Shown here: in pieces, positions 1-7,060 of the stretch
Position numbering within the stretch: the stretch's first letter is position 1
Layout: every line of letters starts with the position of its first letter
Translations under genes and position numbers: made by a program
Assembly (NCBI RefSeq): GCF_024206475.1
Contig: NZ_JAMBPR010000016.1
Coordinates: 1-64,000 of the forward strand
DNA from: Paraburkholderia sp. CNPSo 3274
GTDB lineage: Bacteria; Pseudomonadota; Gammaproteobacteria; Burkholderiales; Burkholderiaceae
DNA length: 64,000 bases
Reading direction: 5' to 3'
Notes under the pieces: generated by a model
Told to the model about the DNA's origin: nothing
Seen by the model: only the letters and a program-made list of their open reading frames with translations
Databases searched by the model: none

Positions 1-818
1 CCACCGGCTCTCACGACGACGACCATCCCGATCCCACCCGCTACCGCACGATCTGGCTCTCCGATATCCATCTCGGGACGGGCGGCTGTCAGGCATCGTA
101 TCTGCTCGATTTTCTGCGCCACAACGAGTCGGAGTATCTGTACCTCGTGGGCGACATCATCGACGGCTGGCAGTTGAAGAAGGGCTGGTACTGGCCGCAG
201 GCGCACAACGACGTCGTGCAAAAAGTGCTGCGCAAGGCGCGCAAGGGCACCCAGGTCATCTACATCCCGGGCAACCACGACGAGAGCGCGCGCCAGTTCT
301 GCAATCTCGCGTTCGGTGACATCCACGTGCGCGAGGAAGCCTTTCACACGACGCTCAACGGCAAACGCCTGTGGGTCGTGCACGGCGATCTCTTCGACGG
401 CGTGATCCAGCACGCCAAGTGGCTCGCCTATCTCGGCGACTCGGCCTACACGCTGATCCTCCTGCTCAACCGCTGGTTCAACCGCGTGCGCGCGAAGCTC
501 GGCTTCCAGTACTGGTCGCTCTCGCAGTACCTCAAGCATCAGGTCAAGAACGCGGTGAACTTCATCTCCTCGTTCGAGCGCGTGATGACCGACGAAGCGC
601 GCCGCCGGGGCTGCGACGGCGTGGTCTGCGGCCACATCCACAAGGCTGAGATCCGCGACATCGACGGCATCCTGTACTGCAACGACGGCGACTGGGTGGA
701 GAGCCTTTCCGCGCTCGTCGAGACGTTCGAGGGTGAGTTGCGCATCGTCTACTGGACGGTGATGCGCGCGCCAGAAACGCAAGCCTCGACGCGCAAGGCG
801 CGCGTGAGCGCCGCCTGA
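1..818 (+). CDS. PlcP-like metallophosphoesterase (UDP-2,3-diacylglucosamine diphosphatase family), 5' truncated
   Basis: The frame is open from base 3, before any start codon, so the N-terminus lies outside the window. The calcineurin-like metal-binding motifs are visible in order: SDIHLG (about nt 60), GDIIDGW (about 150), GNHDE (about 270), VHGDLFDG (about 378) and CGHIHKAEI (about 627). The family (COG2908) holds LpxH of lipid A synthesis and also PlcP, a phospholipase C that splits phospholipids to diacylglycerol during phosphate starvation. The WYWPQAHNDVVQKVLRKAR stretch and the glycosyltransferase immediately downstream favour PlcP over LpxH; this choice is inference. It is probably cytoplasmic or inner-membrane peripheral. 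It is followed after 70 bases by the glycosyltransferase on the same strand. Confidence 0.85.
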   Translation, partial: TGSHDDDHPDPTRYRTIWLSDIHLGTGGCQASYLLDFLRHNESEYLYLVGDIIDGWQLKKGWYWPQAHNDVVQKVLRKARKGTQVIYIPGNHDESARQFCNLAFGDIHVREEAFHTTLNGKRLWVVHGDLFDGVIQHAKWLAYLGDSAYTLILLLNRWFNRVRAKLGFQYWSLSQYLKHQVKNAVNFISSFERVMTDEARRRGCDGVVCGHIHKAEIRDIDGILYCNDGDWVESLSALVETFEGELRIVYWTVMRAPETQASTRKARVSAA

Positions 819-888
819 GTGTCAACTGCTACCGCTACGCAGCGGCAGTCATAACCGCACTACCGAACGACAAGAGGGCCGACGACCG

Positions 889-1920
889 ATGAAAGTAATG
901 ATCGTGACCGATGCATGGGAGCCGCAGGTCAACGGCGTGGTTCGAACGCTGAAGAACACGACGCGCGAACTCATCGCGCTCGGGCATCAGGTTGAACTGC
1001 TCACGCCGCTGGAGTTCCGCACGATACCGTGCCCCACGTACCCGGAAATCAAGCTCTCGCTGTTTCCGAAGCGGCATCTGCACGAACGCATCCGCGCGTT
1101 CGGGCCCGATGCGATCCACATCGCGACCGAAGGCCCGCTCGGACTCGCCGCGCGCCGCTACGCAATCGATCACGACCTGCCGTTCACGACCGCTTACCAC
1201 ACGCGCTTTCCCGAGTACGTGCAGGCGCGCTTCGGCGTTCCGCTCTCGGTGACGTACCGCTTCCTGCGCTGGTTCCACAAGCCTTCGCTCGCGGTAATGG
1301 CCCCCACGCCCGTCGTGAAGACCGACCTCGAGAAATTCGGCTTCACGAACGTCGTGCTGTGGACGCGCGGCGTGGACCTCGACATCTTCCGGCCGATGGA
1401 ATCCAAGGTGCTCAATACGGCGCGCCCCATCTTCCTCTATGTAGGCCGCGTGGCCGTGGAAAAGAACGTCGAGGCGTTTCTCAAGCTCGATCTGCCGGGC
1501 TCGAAATGGGTATGCGGCGAAGGCCCGGCGCTTGCCGAATTGAAGTCGCGCTATCCCCAGGCGAACTACCTGGGTGTCCTGAGCCAGCCCGAGCTCGCGA
1601 AGGTCTACGCTGCCGCCGACGTATTCGTGTTCCCGAGCCGCACCGACACCTTCGGTCTCGTGCTGCTCGAAGCGCTCGCATGCGGCACGCCGGTGGCCGC
1701 CTACCCGGTGACGGGCCCGATCGACGTGCTGGGCACGGGCGGCGCAGGCTCGATGAACGACGACCTGCGCGAAGCGTGCCTCGAAGCGTTGAAGATCGAC
1801 CGCGCCGAGGCGCGCGCCTGGGCCGAGCGCTTCTCGTGGCGCGCGGCCTCCGAGCAATTCGCCGCGCATCTCAAGCCGCGCACGCGCGCGACGATGGAGC
1901 CTTCCAGCGCCGCTGCCTGA
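889..1920 (+). CDS. GT4-family glycosyltransferase, Agt-like
   Basis: A 343-residue GT-B fold glycosyltransferase of family 4 (group 1). The N-terminal Rossmann half opens with MKVMIVTDAWEPQVNGVVRT, where the glycine-rich loop typical of the family follows the first strand. The donor half begins near residue 185 (FLYVGRVAVEKN) and carries the EX7E-type motif in FPSRTDTFGLVLLEALACG (about 250-270), which binds the nucleotide sugar. A GAGGG ribosome site lies about 10 bases before the ATG. Proteins of this type sit beside PlcP in many bacteria and transfer a sugar to diacylglycerol to make glycolipids when phosphate is short. That role is inferred here from the neighbour and the following diacylglycerol kinase; an acceptor cannot be read from sequence. 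Confidence 0.85.
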   Translation: MKVMIVTDAWEPQVNGVVRTLKNTTRELIALGHQVELLTPLEFRTIPCPTYPEIKLSLFPKRHLHERIRAFGPDAIHIATEGPLGLAARRYAIDHDLPFTTAYHTRFPEYVQARFGVPLSVTYRFLRWFHKPSLAVMAPTPVVKTDLEKFGFTNVVLWTRGVDLDIFRPMESKVLNTARPIFLYVGRVAVEKNVEAFLKLDLPGSKWVCGEGPALAELKSRYPQANYLGVLSQPELAKVYAAADVFVFPSRTDTFGLVLLEALACGTPVAAYPVTGPIDVLGTGGAGSMNDDLREACLEALKIDRAEARAWAERFSWRAASEQFAAHLKPRTRATMEPSSAAA

Positions 1921-2036
1921 GCGCGAGGCCGGCTATGGTCCGCGCATCGATCGTCCGCGAGCGCGCTGGGGACACTGACGGCCCCGGCGCAACCGCCTCT
2001 CACGCGTGCGATACTGGGGTTCTACTTGGCACCACC

Positions 2037-2744
2037 ATGACGCCACGTCCTCCGTCACCGCCACATAGCGCCCAGGGCGCTCGCAGTCCCAATCCGCCAG
2101 CCCGCCAGAGTGCCGGCGGCACTACGCGCGCCGCACGCGCTGCCGAAGCGCTCGATCCGCGCGCGCCCGCTTCCGCCGCTGCCGCACCTGGCGTTGCGCC
2201 GCAAGCCGCATCTGCAACTGCGAGCGAGCCCGCCAATCCTCCCGCGCCCGTTGCACCGACCGCTGCCGCACTGGAGCCGCCCGAGCCGCCGCATCTGCAC
2301 GAACCGCTCGGCCCCGACGATCCGCTCGCCCCACTGCCCTTCAACCCCTACAAGGGCAACCGCGGCGTCACCCGCGCCTGGAAAGCGCTCAAGTACTCGA
2401 TCAAGGGTTTTCGCGCCGCCATCCGCGAGGAAAGCGCGTTTCGCCAGGAGCTCACGCTCTCGGCCATCCTCGTGCCGATCGGCGTGTTCATTCCGGTCGA
2501 GCCCGTTGAGCGCGTGCTGCTACTCGGCTCGGTGATCCTCGTGCTGATCGTCGAGCTGCTCAATTCGAGCATCGAGAACGCGGTGGACCGCATCGGCCTC
2601 GAGCGCAACGAGCTCTCCGGACGCGCCAAGGACCTGGGCAGCGCAGCGGTGACGCTCGCCTTGCTGCTCTGCGTCTTGACCTGGGGGCTGATCCTCGTAC
2701 CCCGTTTCGGGCCGCTGCTGCTGCACGGAATCGGCTTGCTCTAG
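2037..2744 (+). CDS. dgkA: Diacylglycerol kinase with Pro/Ala-rich N-terminal extension
   Basis: This integral membrane kinase turns diacylglycerol into phosphatidic acid with ATP. The C-terminal 130 residues are a normal DgkA: the REESAFRQE segment, three transmembrane helices and the signature ELLNSSIENAVD, which holds the catalytic glutamate and metal ligands. Before it lie about 100 residues made almost only of Pro, Ala, Ser and Arg. No ATG, GTG or TTG occurs in frame between 2037 and the start of the kinase domain near 2341, so the extension is probably translated. An in-frame ATG at 1935 with a GAGG ribosome site would add 34 residues. The usual family length is 120-130 residues. Its place after the PlcP- and Agt-like genes fits recycling of diacylglycerol. 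Confidence 0.88.
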   Translation: MTPRPPSPPHSAQGARSPNPPARQSAGGTTRAARAAEALDPRAPASAAAAPGVAPQAASATASEPANPPAPVAPTAAALEPPEPPHLHEPLGPDDPLAPLPFNPYKGNRGVTRAWKALKYSIKGFRAAIREESAFRQELTLSAILVPIGVFIPVEPVERVLLLGSVILVLIVELLNSSIENAVDRIGLERNELSGRAKDLGSAAVTLALLLCVLTWGLILVPRFGPLLLHGIGLL

Positions 2745-2753
2745 CGCCCCACA

Positions 2754-2770
2754 CCCCCGCACCGCGGGGG
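2754..2770 (+). terminator. Hairpin after dgkA
   Basis: A 7-bp G/C stem (CCCCCGC with GCGGGGG) around a 3-base loop lies 10 bases after the dgkA stop. There is no T-run, so it may be a weak or Rho-assisted terminator. Confidence 0.4.
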
Positions 2771-2831
2771 CCTCGTCACTCTTCCACGCTCTTGACAGGC
2801 GCAAGCTGTCGGTGCGCGCGGGCCGTCGGTT

Positions 2832-2837
2832 TATAAT
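2832..2837 (+). promoter_or_regulatory. Candidate -10 box upstream of the TetR gene
   Basis: A perfect TATAAT lies about 100 bases before the TetR start. A second TATAAC follows at 2851-2856. The TTGACA at 2792-2797 is too far from either (34 bases or more) to be the paired -35 box. That TTGACA is part of the inverted repeat GACAG-N7-CTGTC (2794-2810), a possible operator. Confidence 0.35.
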
Positions 2838-2938
2838 CGAACGACAGTCTTATAACGACCAACCGCGTCCGGGCCGCGCGCACCGCAACATACTGGCGGG
2901 CGCCTGAGCCCGGCACTGCATTTTCAGGGCCGGACGAC

Positions 2939-3661
2939 ATGGATGCCAAACCTCCCCGCCGTACACGCGAACGGATTCTTGAGTTGTCGTTGAAACTGTT
3001 CAACGAGATCGGCGAGCCGAACGTCACCACGACGACCATCGCCGAGGAAATGGAGATCAGTCCAGGCAACCTGTACTACCACTTCCGCAACAAAGACGAC
3101 ATCATCAACAGCATCTTCAGCCAGTTCGAGCAGGAGATCGAAAAGCGTCTGCGCTTTCCCGAAGACCATCGCGCCACCATCGACGAGATGTGGGCGTACT
3201 TGCAGTACATGGTCGACTTCACGTGGCGCTACCGCTTTCTCTATCGCGACCTGAACGACCTGCTCGCGCGCAACCGCACGCTGGAGATGCACTTCAAGCA
3301 GATCATCAGCCACAAGGTGCACTTCGCGAAGCAGTTCTGCGAGCAGCTCATGGAAGACGGTGACATGGTCGCCACGCCCGCCGAGATCGACGTGATCTCG
3401 ACCAACATCGGCGTGATTGCCACCTACTGGCTCTCGTACCAGTTCGTGATGAATCCGCGCAAGTACAACGACCAGGAAGCAATTCGCGACGAACTGCACC
3501 AGGTGAGCGTGCAGATCGTCTCGCTGATGGCACCGTACCTGCGCGGCCGCGCGCGCGAGCTGTTCGACGACCTCGTCTCGGGCAAGCTGCCCAAGCGAGA
3601 GTTCTACGACTACCTGCCGCCGCGCGAAGGCGCGGGCGCCGCGAAGGACAACCGGGAATAA
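2939..3661 (+). CDS. TetR/AcrR-family transcriptional regulator
   Basis: A 240-residue regulator. Residues 8-55 form the TetR helix-turn-helix domain, ending in the diagnostic ISPGNLYYHFRNKDDI. The all-helical ligand domain follows. It is rich in aromatic residues (WAYLQYMVDFTWRYRFLYRD) and resembles the TetR proteins that sense acyl or fatty-acid compounds, but the ligand cannot be named. The 195-base upstream gap holds the TATAAT and dyad described separately. The LOG-family gene follows after 13 bases on the same strand, so the two may be co-transcribed. Targets are unknown. Confidence 0.88.
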   Translation: MDAKPPRRTRERILELSLKLFNEIGEPNVTTTTIAEEMEISPGNLYYHFRNKDDIINSIFSQFEQEIEKRLRFPEDHRATIDEMWAYLQYMVDFTWRYRFLYRDLNDLLARNRTLEMHFKQIISHKVHFAKQFCEQLMEDGDMVATPAEIDVISTNIGVIATYWLSYQFVMNPRKYNDQEAIRDELHQVSVQIVSLMAPYLRGRARELFDDLVSGKLPKREFYDYLPPREGAGAAKDNRE

Positions 3662-3674
3662 AGGCCAAAGCCGA

Positions 3675-4259
3675 ATGAAAGCAGTCTGCGTATATTGCGG
3701 CTCCTCGCCTGGAGCCAATCCGATTTATACCGAAGCGGCGCAGGCGTTTGGCCGTGCGCTCGTCGCCGCGAACCTCGCGCTCGTCTACGGCGGCGGCAAG
3801 GTCGGACTGATGGGCGTGATCGCCGACACGGTGATGGCGGGCGGCGGCCGCGCCATCGGCGTGATCCCCGAGCTGCTGGTGGACAAGGAAGTGGGCCATG
3901 TGGGCCTCACCGAACTGCATGTCGTGCCCGACATGCACCAGCGCAAGAAGATGATGGCCGACCTCTCCGACGCCTTCGTCGCGATGCCGGGCGGCGCGGG
4001 CACGCTCGAAGAGCTGTTCGAGGTCTATACGTGGGCGCAACTCGGCTATCACCGCAAACCGGTGGGCGTGCTGAATATCAGCGGCTTCTACGATCCGCTC
4101 ATGGCGCTGCTCGATCACACCGTGCGCGAAGGCTTCATGCGCCAGACCTACCGCGACATGCTGCAAACCGACAGCGATCCGGCCGCGCTGATCGCCAGGC
4201 TCAAGCGCTATCACGCGCCTGCGAAGGACAAGTGGGCGGACTTGCGCGATAACGTTTGA
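3675..4259 (+). CDS. LOG-family protein (cytokinin riboside 5'-monophosphate phosphoribohydrolase-like)
   Basis: A 194-residue protein of the LOG/YvdD family with a Rossmann-like fold. The N-terminal VYCGSSPG and LVYGGGKVGLMG segments bind nucleotide. The signature PGGAGTLEE (about residues 108-116) carries the catalytic glutamate. Characterised members cleave the N-glycosidic bond of AMP or cytokinin nucleotides to release the base and ribose 5-phosphate. Length is normal for the family. It starts 13 bases after the TetR stop. Whether it makes active cytokinin or merely salvages nucleotides cannot be told from the sequence. Confidence 0.9.
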   Translation: MKAVCVYCGSSPGANPIYTEAAQAFGRALVAANLALVYGGGKVGLMGVIADTVMAGGGRAIGVIPELLVDKEVGHVGLTELHVVPDMHQRKKMMADLSDAFVAMPGGAGTLEELFEVYTWAQLGYHRKPVGVLNISGFYDPLMALLDHTVREGFMRQTYRDMLQTDSDPAALIARLKRYHAPAKDKWADLRDNV

Positions 4260-4318
4260 TCCAGCCGCTTGCCGCCGTCCCCTCGACTAACCGCAGTCAC
4301 TACGATGAGTACATCGCG

Positions 4319-5065
4319 ATGGGCAAGGTTGTCCTGATCACCGGCGCGAGCCGCGGCATAGGCCGCGCGACGGCGCGTCTGCTTGGCGCACACGGCTGGA
4401 CCGTGGGCGTCAACTATCTGCACAACGAACCGGCCGCCGACGAAACCGCCGCCGAAGTGGGCCGCGCTGGCGGCCACGCGCGCGTGCTGCGCGGCGACGT
4501 AGCGAGCGAGGCAGACGTCGTCGCGATGTTCGACGCGCTCGAATCGGCCTATGGCCGCATCGATGCGCTCGTGAACAACGCGGGCATCGTGGCGCCCGGC
4601 AGCCAGGTCGCCGACATGAGCGCCGAGCGTCTGAAGCGCATGTTCGACGTGAACGTGTACGGCGCGTTTCTGTGCGCACGCGAAGCGGCGCGGCGCATGT
4701 CGAAGGATCGCGGCGGCGACGGCGGCTCGATCGTCAATGTCTCTTCGGCGGCCGCGCGGCTTGGCTCGCCCAACGAATATGTGGACTATGCGTCGTCGAA
4801 AGGCGCGGTCGACACGATGACGATCGGGCTCGCCAAGGAACTCGGCCCGCAGGGCGTGCGCGTGAACGCGGTGCGCCCCGGCCTCATCGACACCGAAATC
4901 CACGCGAGCGGCGGCCGCCCCGATCGCGCGGCCGTGCTCGGCGCGCAAACGCCGCTCGGCCGGCCCGGCAGCGCCGACGAAGTCGCGCAAACGATCGTGT
5001 GGTTGCTGAGCGATGCCGCCTCGTATGTCACAGGCGCCCTGCTCGACGTGAGCGGCGGACGCTGA
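4319..5065 (+). CDS. SDR-family oxidoreductase (glucose-1-dehydrogenase/3-oxoacyl-ACP-reductase type)
   Basis: A 248-residue classical short-chain dehydrogenase. The cofactor motif ITGASRGIGRAT lies at residues 7-18, NNAG near residue 85, the catalytic serine in IVNVSSAAAR and the YASSK catalytic Tyr/Lys pair near residues 158-162. The start is taken at the ATG of MGKVVLITG. The frame runs further upstream to a TTG that overlaps the preceding stop, but the added residues do not resemble the family. It would use NAD(P)H to reduce or oxidise a small alcohol or ketone; the substrate is unknown. It converges with the minus-strand DUF924 gene, with only 19 bases between the stops. Confidence 0.88.
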   Translation: MGKVVLITGASRGIGRATARLLGAHGWTVGVNYLHNEPAADETAAEVGRAGGHARVLRGDVASEADVVAMFDALESAYGRIDALVNNAGIVAPGSQVADMSAERLKRMFDVNVYGAFLCAREAARRMSKDRGGDGGSIVNVSSAAARLGSPNEYVDYASSKGAVDTMTIGLAKELGPQGVRVNAVRPGLIDTEIHASGGRPDRAAVLGAQTPLGRPGSADEVAQTIVWLLSDAASYVTGALLDVSGGR

Positions 5066-5084
5066 AGTCGCGCGCTGAATTCAG

Positions 5085-5672
5085 CTAGAACGACGAACCC
5101 CGCTCGCGCAAAAACGCGGCCTCTTCGTCCGTGGACACGCGGCCTAGTTGCGCGTTGCGATGCGGGAAGCGCCCGAAGCGCTCGATGACCTTCGCGTGGC
5201 GCACCGCGTAATCGTAGTAGCCCTTCCCCTCGGGTTCCTTTGCCAGCTCGCCGAACAGACGCAGCGATTCTCGCTGCGCTTCGGCGCTTTCCGCGTGTTC
5301 GAACGGCAGATACGCGAAGGAGCGGTGTTGCAGCGCGGGCAAGCGCTGATCCGCGCCGCTCGCCACCATCATGCGCGCGATGCCGAGCGCCTTGTCGTCC
5401 GCGGAGAACGCGTGCGGTGTGCCGCGATGGCAGTTGCGCGAGAACTGGTCGAGCACGATCAGAAGCGCGAGCGCGCCTTCGGGCGTCTCGCACCATGCGT
5501 CGAGTTCGCCCGCACACGCGGCGTCGAGCAGCGCGCCGAAGCGTTCGCGCAGCTTAGCGTCGAACGCGGCGTTCTTGCGGAACCACATCTTGCGCTCGCG
5601 GCCGAATTCCTCCGAGCCCGGCGCGCCGAACCAGAAGTCGAGCACCTCGCGCGCACGCGCTTCGAGATTCAT
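5085..5672 (-). CDS. DUF924 family protein
   Basis: A 195-residue soluble protein that matches the DUF924 (YpbR-like) family: EVLDFWFG near the N-terminus, MWFRKNAAFD, LIVLDQFSRNCHRGT in the middle and FERFGRFPHRN-type residues near the C-terminus. The fold is an all-helical, TPR-like array. No biochemical role is established that I know of. Its start codon overlaps the stop of the AlaX-type gene by 4 bases (ATGA), so the two are probably translated together from one minus-strand transcript. Confidence 0.88.
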   Translation of the reverse strand: MNLEARAREVLDFWFGAPGSEEFGRERKMWFRKNAAFDAKLRERFGALLDAACAGELDAWCETPEGALALLIVLDQFSRNCHRGTPHAFSADDKALGIARMMVASGADQRLPALQHRSFAYLPFEHAESAEAQRESLRLFGELAKEPEGKGYYDYAVRHAKVIERFGRFPHRNAQLGRVSTDEEAAFLRERGSSF

Positions 5673-6406
5673 TCCGCCAGTTCCAGCACGAGTCGCCGCG
5701 TGCGCGCGCTCTTCTTCTCGAGCTTCGCCACCCGCAGCGCGCCGATCTCCTGCGTGTTGAGCACGTGCGTGCCGCCGCAGGGCTGCAAATCGACGTTATC
5801 GATACGCAAGAGGCGCACACGGCCCAGGCCCATCGGCGGCTTCACGCTCATCGTGCGCACGAGTTCGGGGCGTTGCGCCATTTCCTCGTCGGTGATCCAT
5901 TCTGTCGCCACCGCGTGCGCGCCCGAAACGAGTTCAGCGAGACGCGCCTCCACCATGTCGCGCTCGATCGGGTCGACGGTCGCGAAATCGAGGCGCGCAT
6001 AGTCGGTCGTGATACTGCAGCCGTCCACGGGGTATGGCAGCACCGCGCACATCAAATGGCTCGCCGTATGCAGGCGCATGTGCCGGTGACGGCGCGCCCA
6101 GTCGATCTCGGCGCGCACGCGCTCGCCCCCGGCGAGACGCGCGAGCAGCGCGTCCTGGCCGGGCGCGGGAACGTGGAGCGCGTCGTCGGGCGTCGCGCCT
6201 TCGAACTTCGCCTTGCGTGTGTCGGCAATCTCGATGCGCGTACCGTCGGCGAGCACCAGCGCGCCGGCGTCGCCAGCCTGGCCGCCGCCAAGCGGATAGA
6301 ACACGGTCTGGTCGAGCCGCACGCCGTCCTCGCCAACGGCAAGCACGGTCGCTTCGCACTGCGTGAGATAGGCGTCTTCGCGAAAGAGCGCGCGGGTGGT
6401 CGTCAT
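5669..6406 (-). CDS. Alanyl-tRNA editing protein (AlaX type)
   Basis: A 245-residue stand-alone editing domain related to the C-terminal half of alanyl-tRNA synthetase. It hydrolyses Ser- or Gly-tRNA(Ala). Zinc ligands are visible as HTASH (HxxxH) and CGGTH near the C-terminus; the N-terminal half holds FYPLGGGQAGD. The start at 6406 is set by an AAGGAGA ribosome site 8 bases upstream; the frame stays open further upstream but without family similarity. It is followed by the overlapping DUF924 gene. Length and motifs fit the AlaX-II group. Confidence 0.9.
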   Translation of the reverse strand: MTTTRALFREDAYLTQCEATVLAVGEDGVRLDQTVFYPLGGGQAGDAGALVLADGTRIEIADTRKAKFEGATPDDALHVPAPGQDALLARLAGGERVRAEIDWARRHRHMRLHTASHLMCAVLPYPVDGCSITTDYARLDFATVDPIERDMVEARLAELVSGAHAVATEWITDEEMAQRPELVRTMSVKPPMGLGRVRLLRIDNVDLQPCGGTHVLNTQEIGALRVAKLEKKSARTRRLVLELAE

Positions 6407-6563
6407 CGTGGGTGTCTCCTTGTTTTGCGTACGGCGGCCCGCGAAGCCGGTCGCCAGCCAAAGGGCCATTATGGCCGCGAGGCGAAACATCCCGCCGGAC
6501 GGCCGCGATGCGTGAGCGCCTGACTGTACTGGCCCATGGACCGGAACAATCGGGCGCAGTGAA

Positions 6564-6974
6564 TCAACCCGGATGATTGCGCATCCAGTCGGCGGTATCG
6601 AAGAACGAGTGCAGCAGGCGTTCGCGCAGCGGCTCCGGCAGGCCCACGTCTTCCATCGCCCAGGCCATGCAGCGCAGCCACTGGTCGCGCTCGGGCGAGG
6701 CGATCGCGAACGGCAAATGGCGCGCGCGCAGGCGCGGATGACCGAAGCGTTCGATATAGTGGTCCGGGCCGCCAAGCCAGCCGCAGAGGAACCAGAACAG
6801 CTTGTCGCGCGAACCGTCGAGCGTTTGCGGATGCATCGCGCGGATGCCCGCGAAATCGGCCTCGAGGTCCATCAGGTCATAGAAACGGTCGACGAGTTCG
6901 CGCACGCGCGCCTCGCCGCCGACGAGTTCGAAGGCCGTGGGTTTCTGCGGCGCTTCGTCGGCTGGATCGGTCAT
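6564..6974 (-). CDS. Group II truncated haemoglobin
   Basis: A 136-residue 2-on-2 globin. The expected haem-pocket residues are present: Tyr32 (B10) in RFYDLM, His86 (proximal F8) in RARHLPF and Trp99 (G8) in RDQWLR, which is the mark of group II (TrHbO). The likely roles are oxygen or nitric-oxide chemistry in the cytoplasm and protection from reactive nitrogen species. It stands alone between the AlaX gene and the FtsX-type permease, all on the minus strand. The 157-base gap to the next gene suggests its own terminator, though none is clear. Confidence 0.92.
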   Translation of the reverse strand: MTDPADEAPQKPTAFELVGGEARVRELVDRFYDLMDLEADFAGIRAMHPQTLDGSRDKLFWFLCGWLGGPDHYIERFGHPRLRARHLPFAIASPERDQWLRCMAWAMEDVGLPEPLRERLLHSFFDTADWMRNHPG

Positions 6975-7060
6975 ACGGTTGAATCAGGAAAAAAGAGGGA
7001 CGGCAGCGCACTGCCCTAGACGAATGATTTTCGCACAGCGGCGCGTGGCGGGTGGCCGCC

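Noticed and set aside
2792-2797. TTGACA as -35 box of the TetR promoter
   Set aside because: The nearest TATAAT is 34 bases away, far beyond the 16-18 usual; the hexamer is part of an inverted repeat instead.
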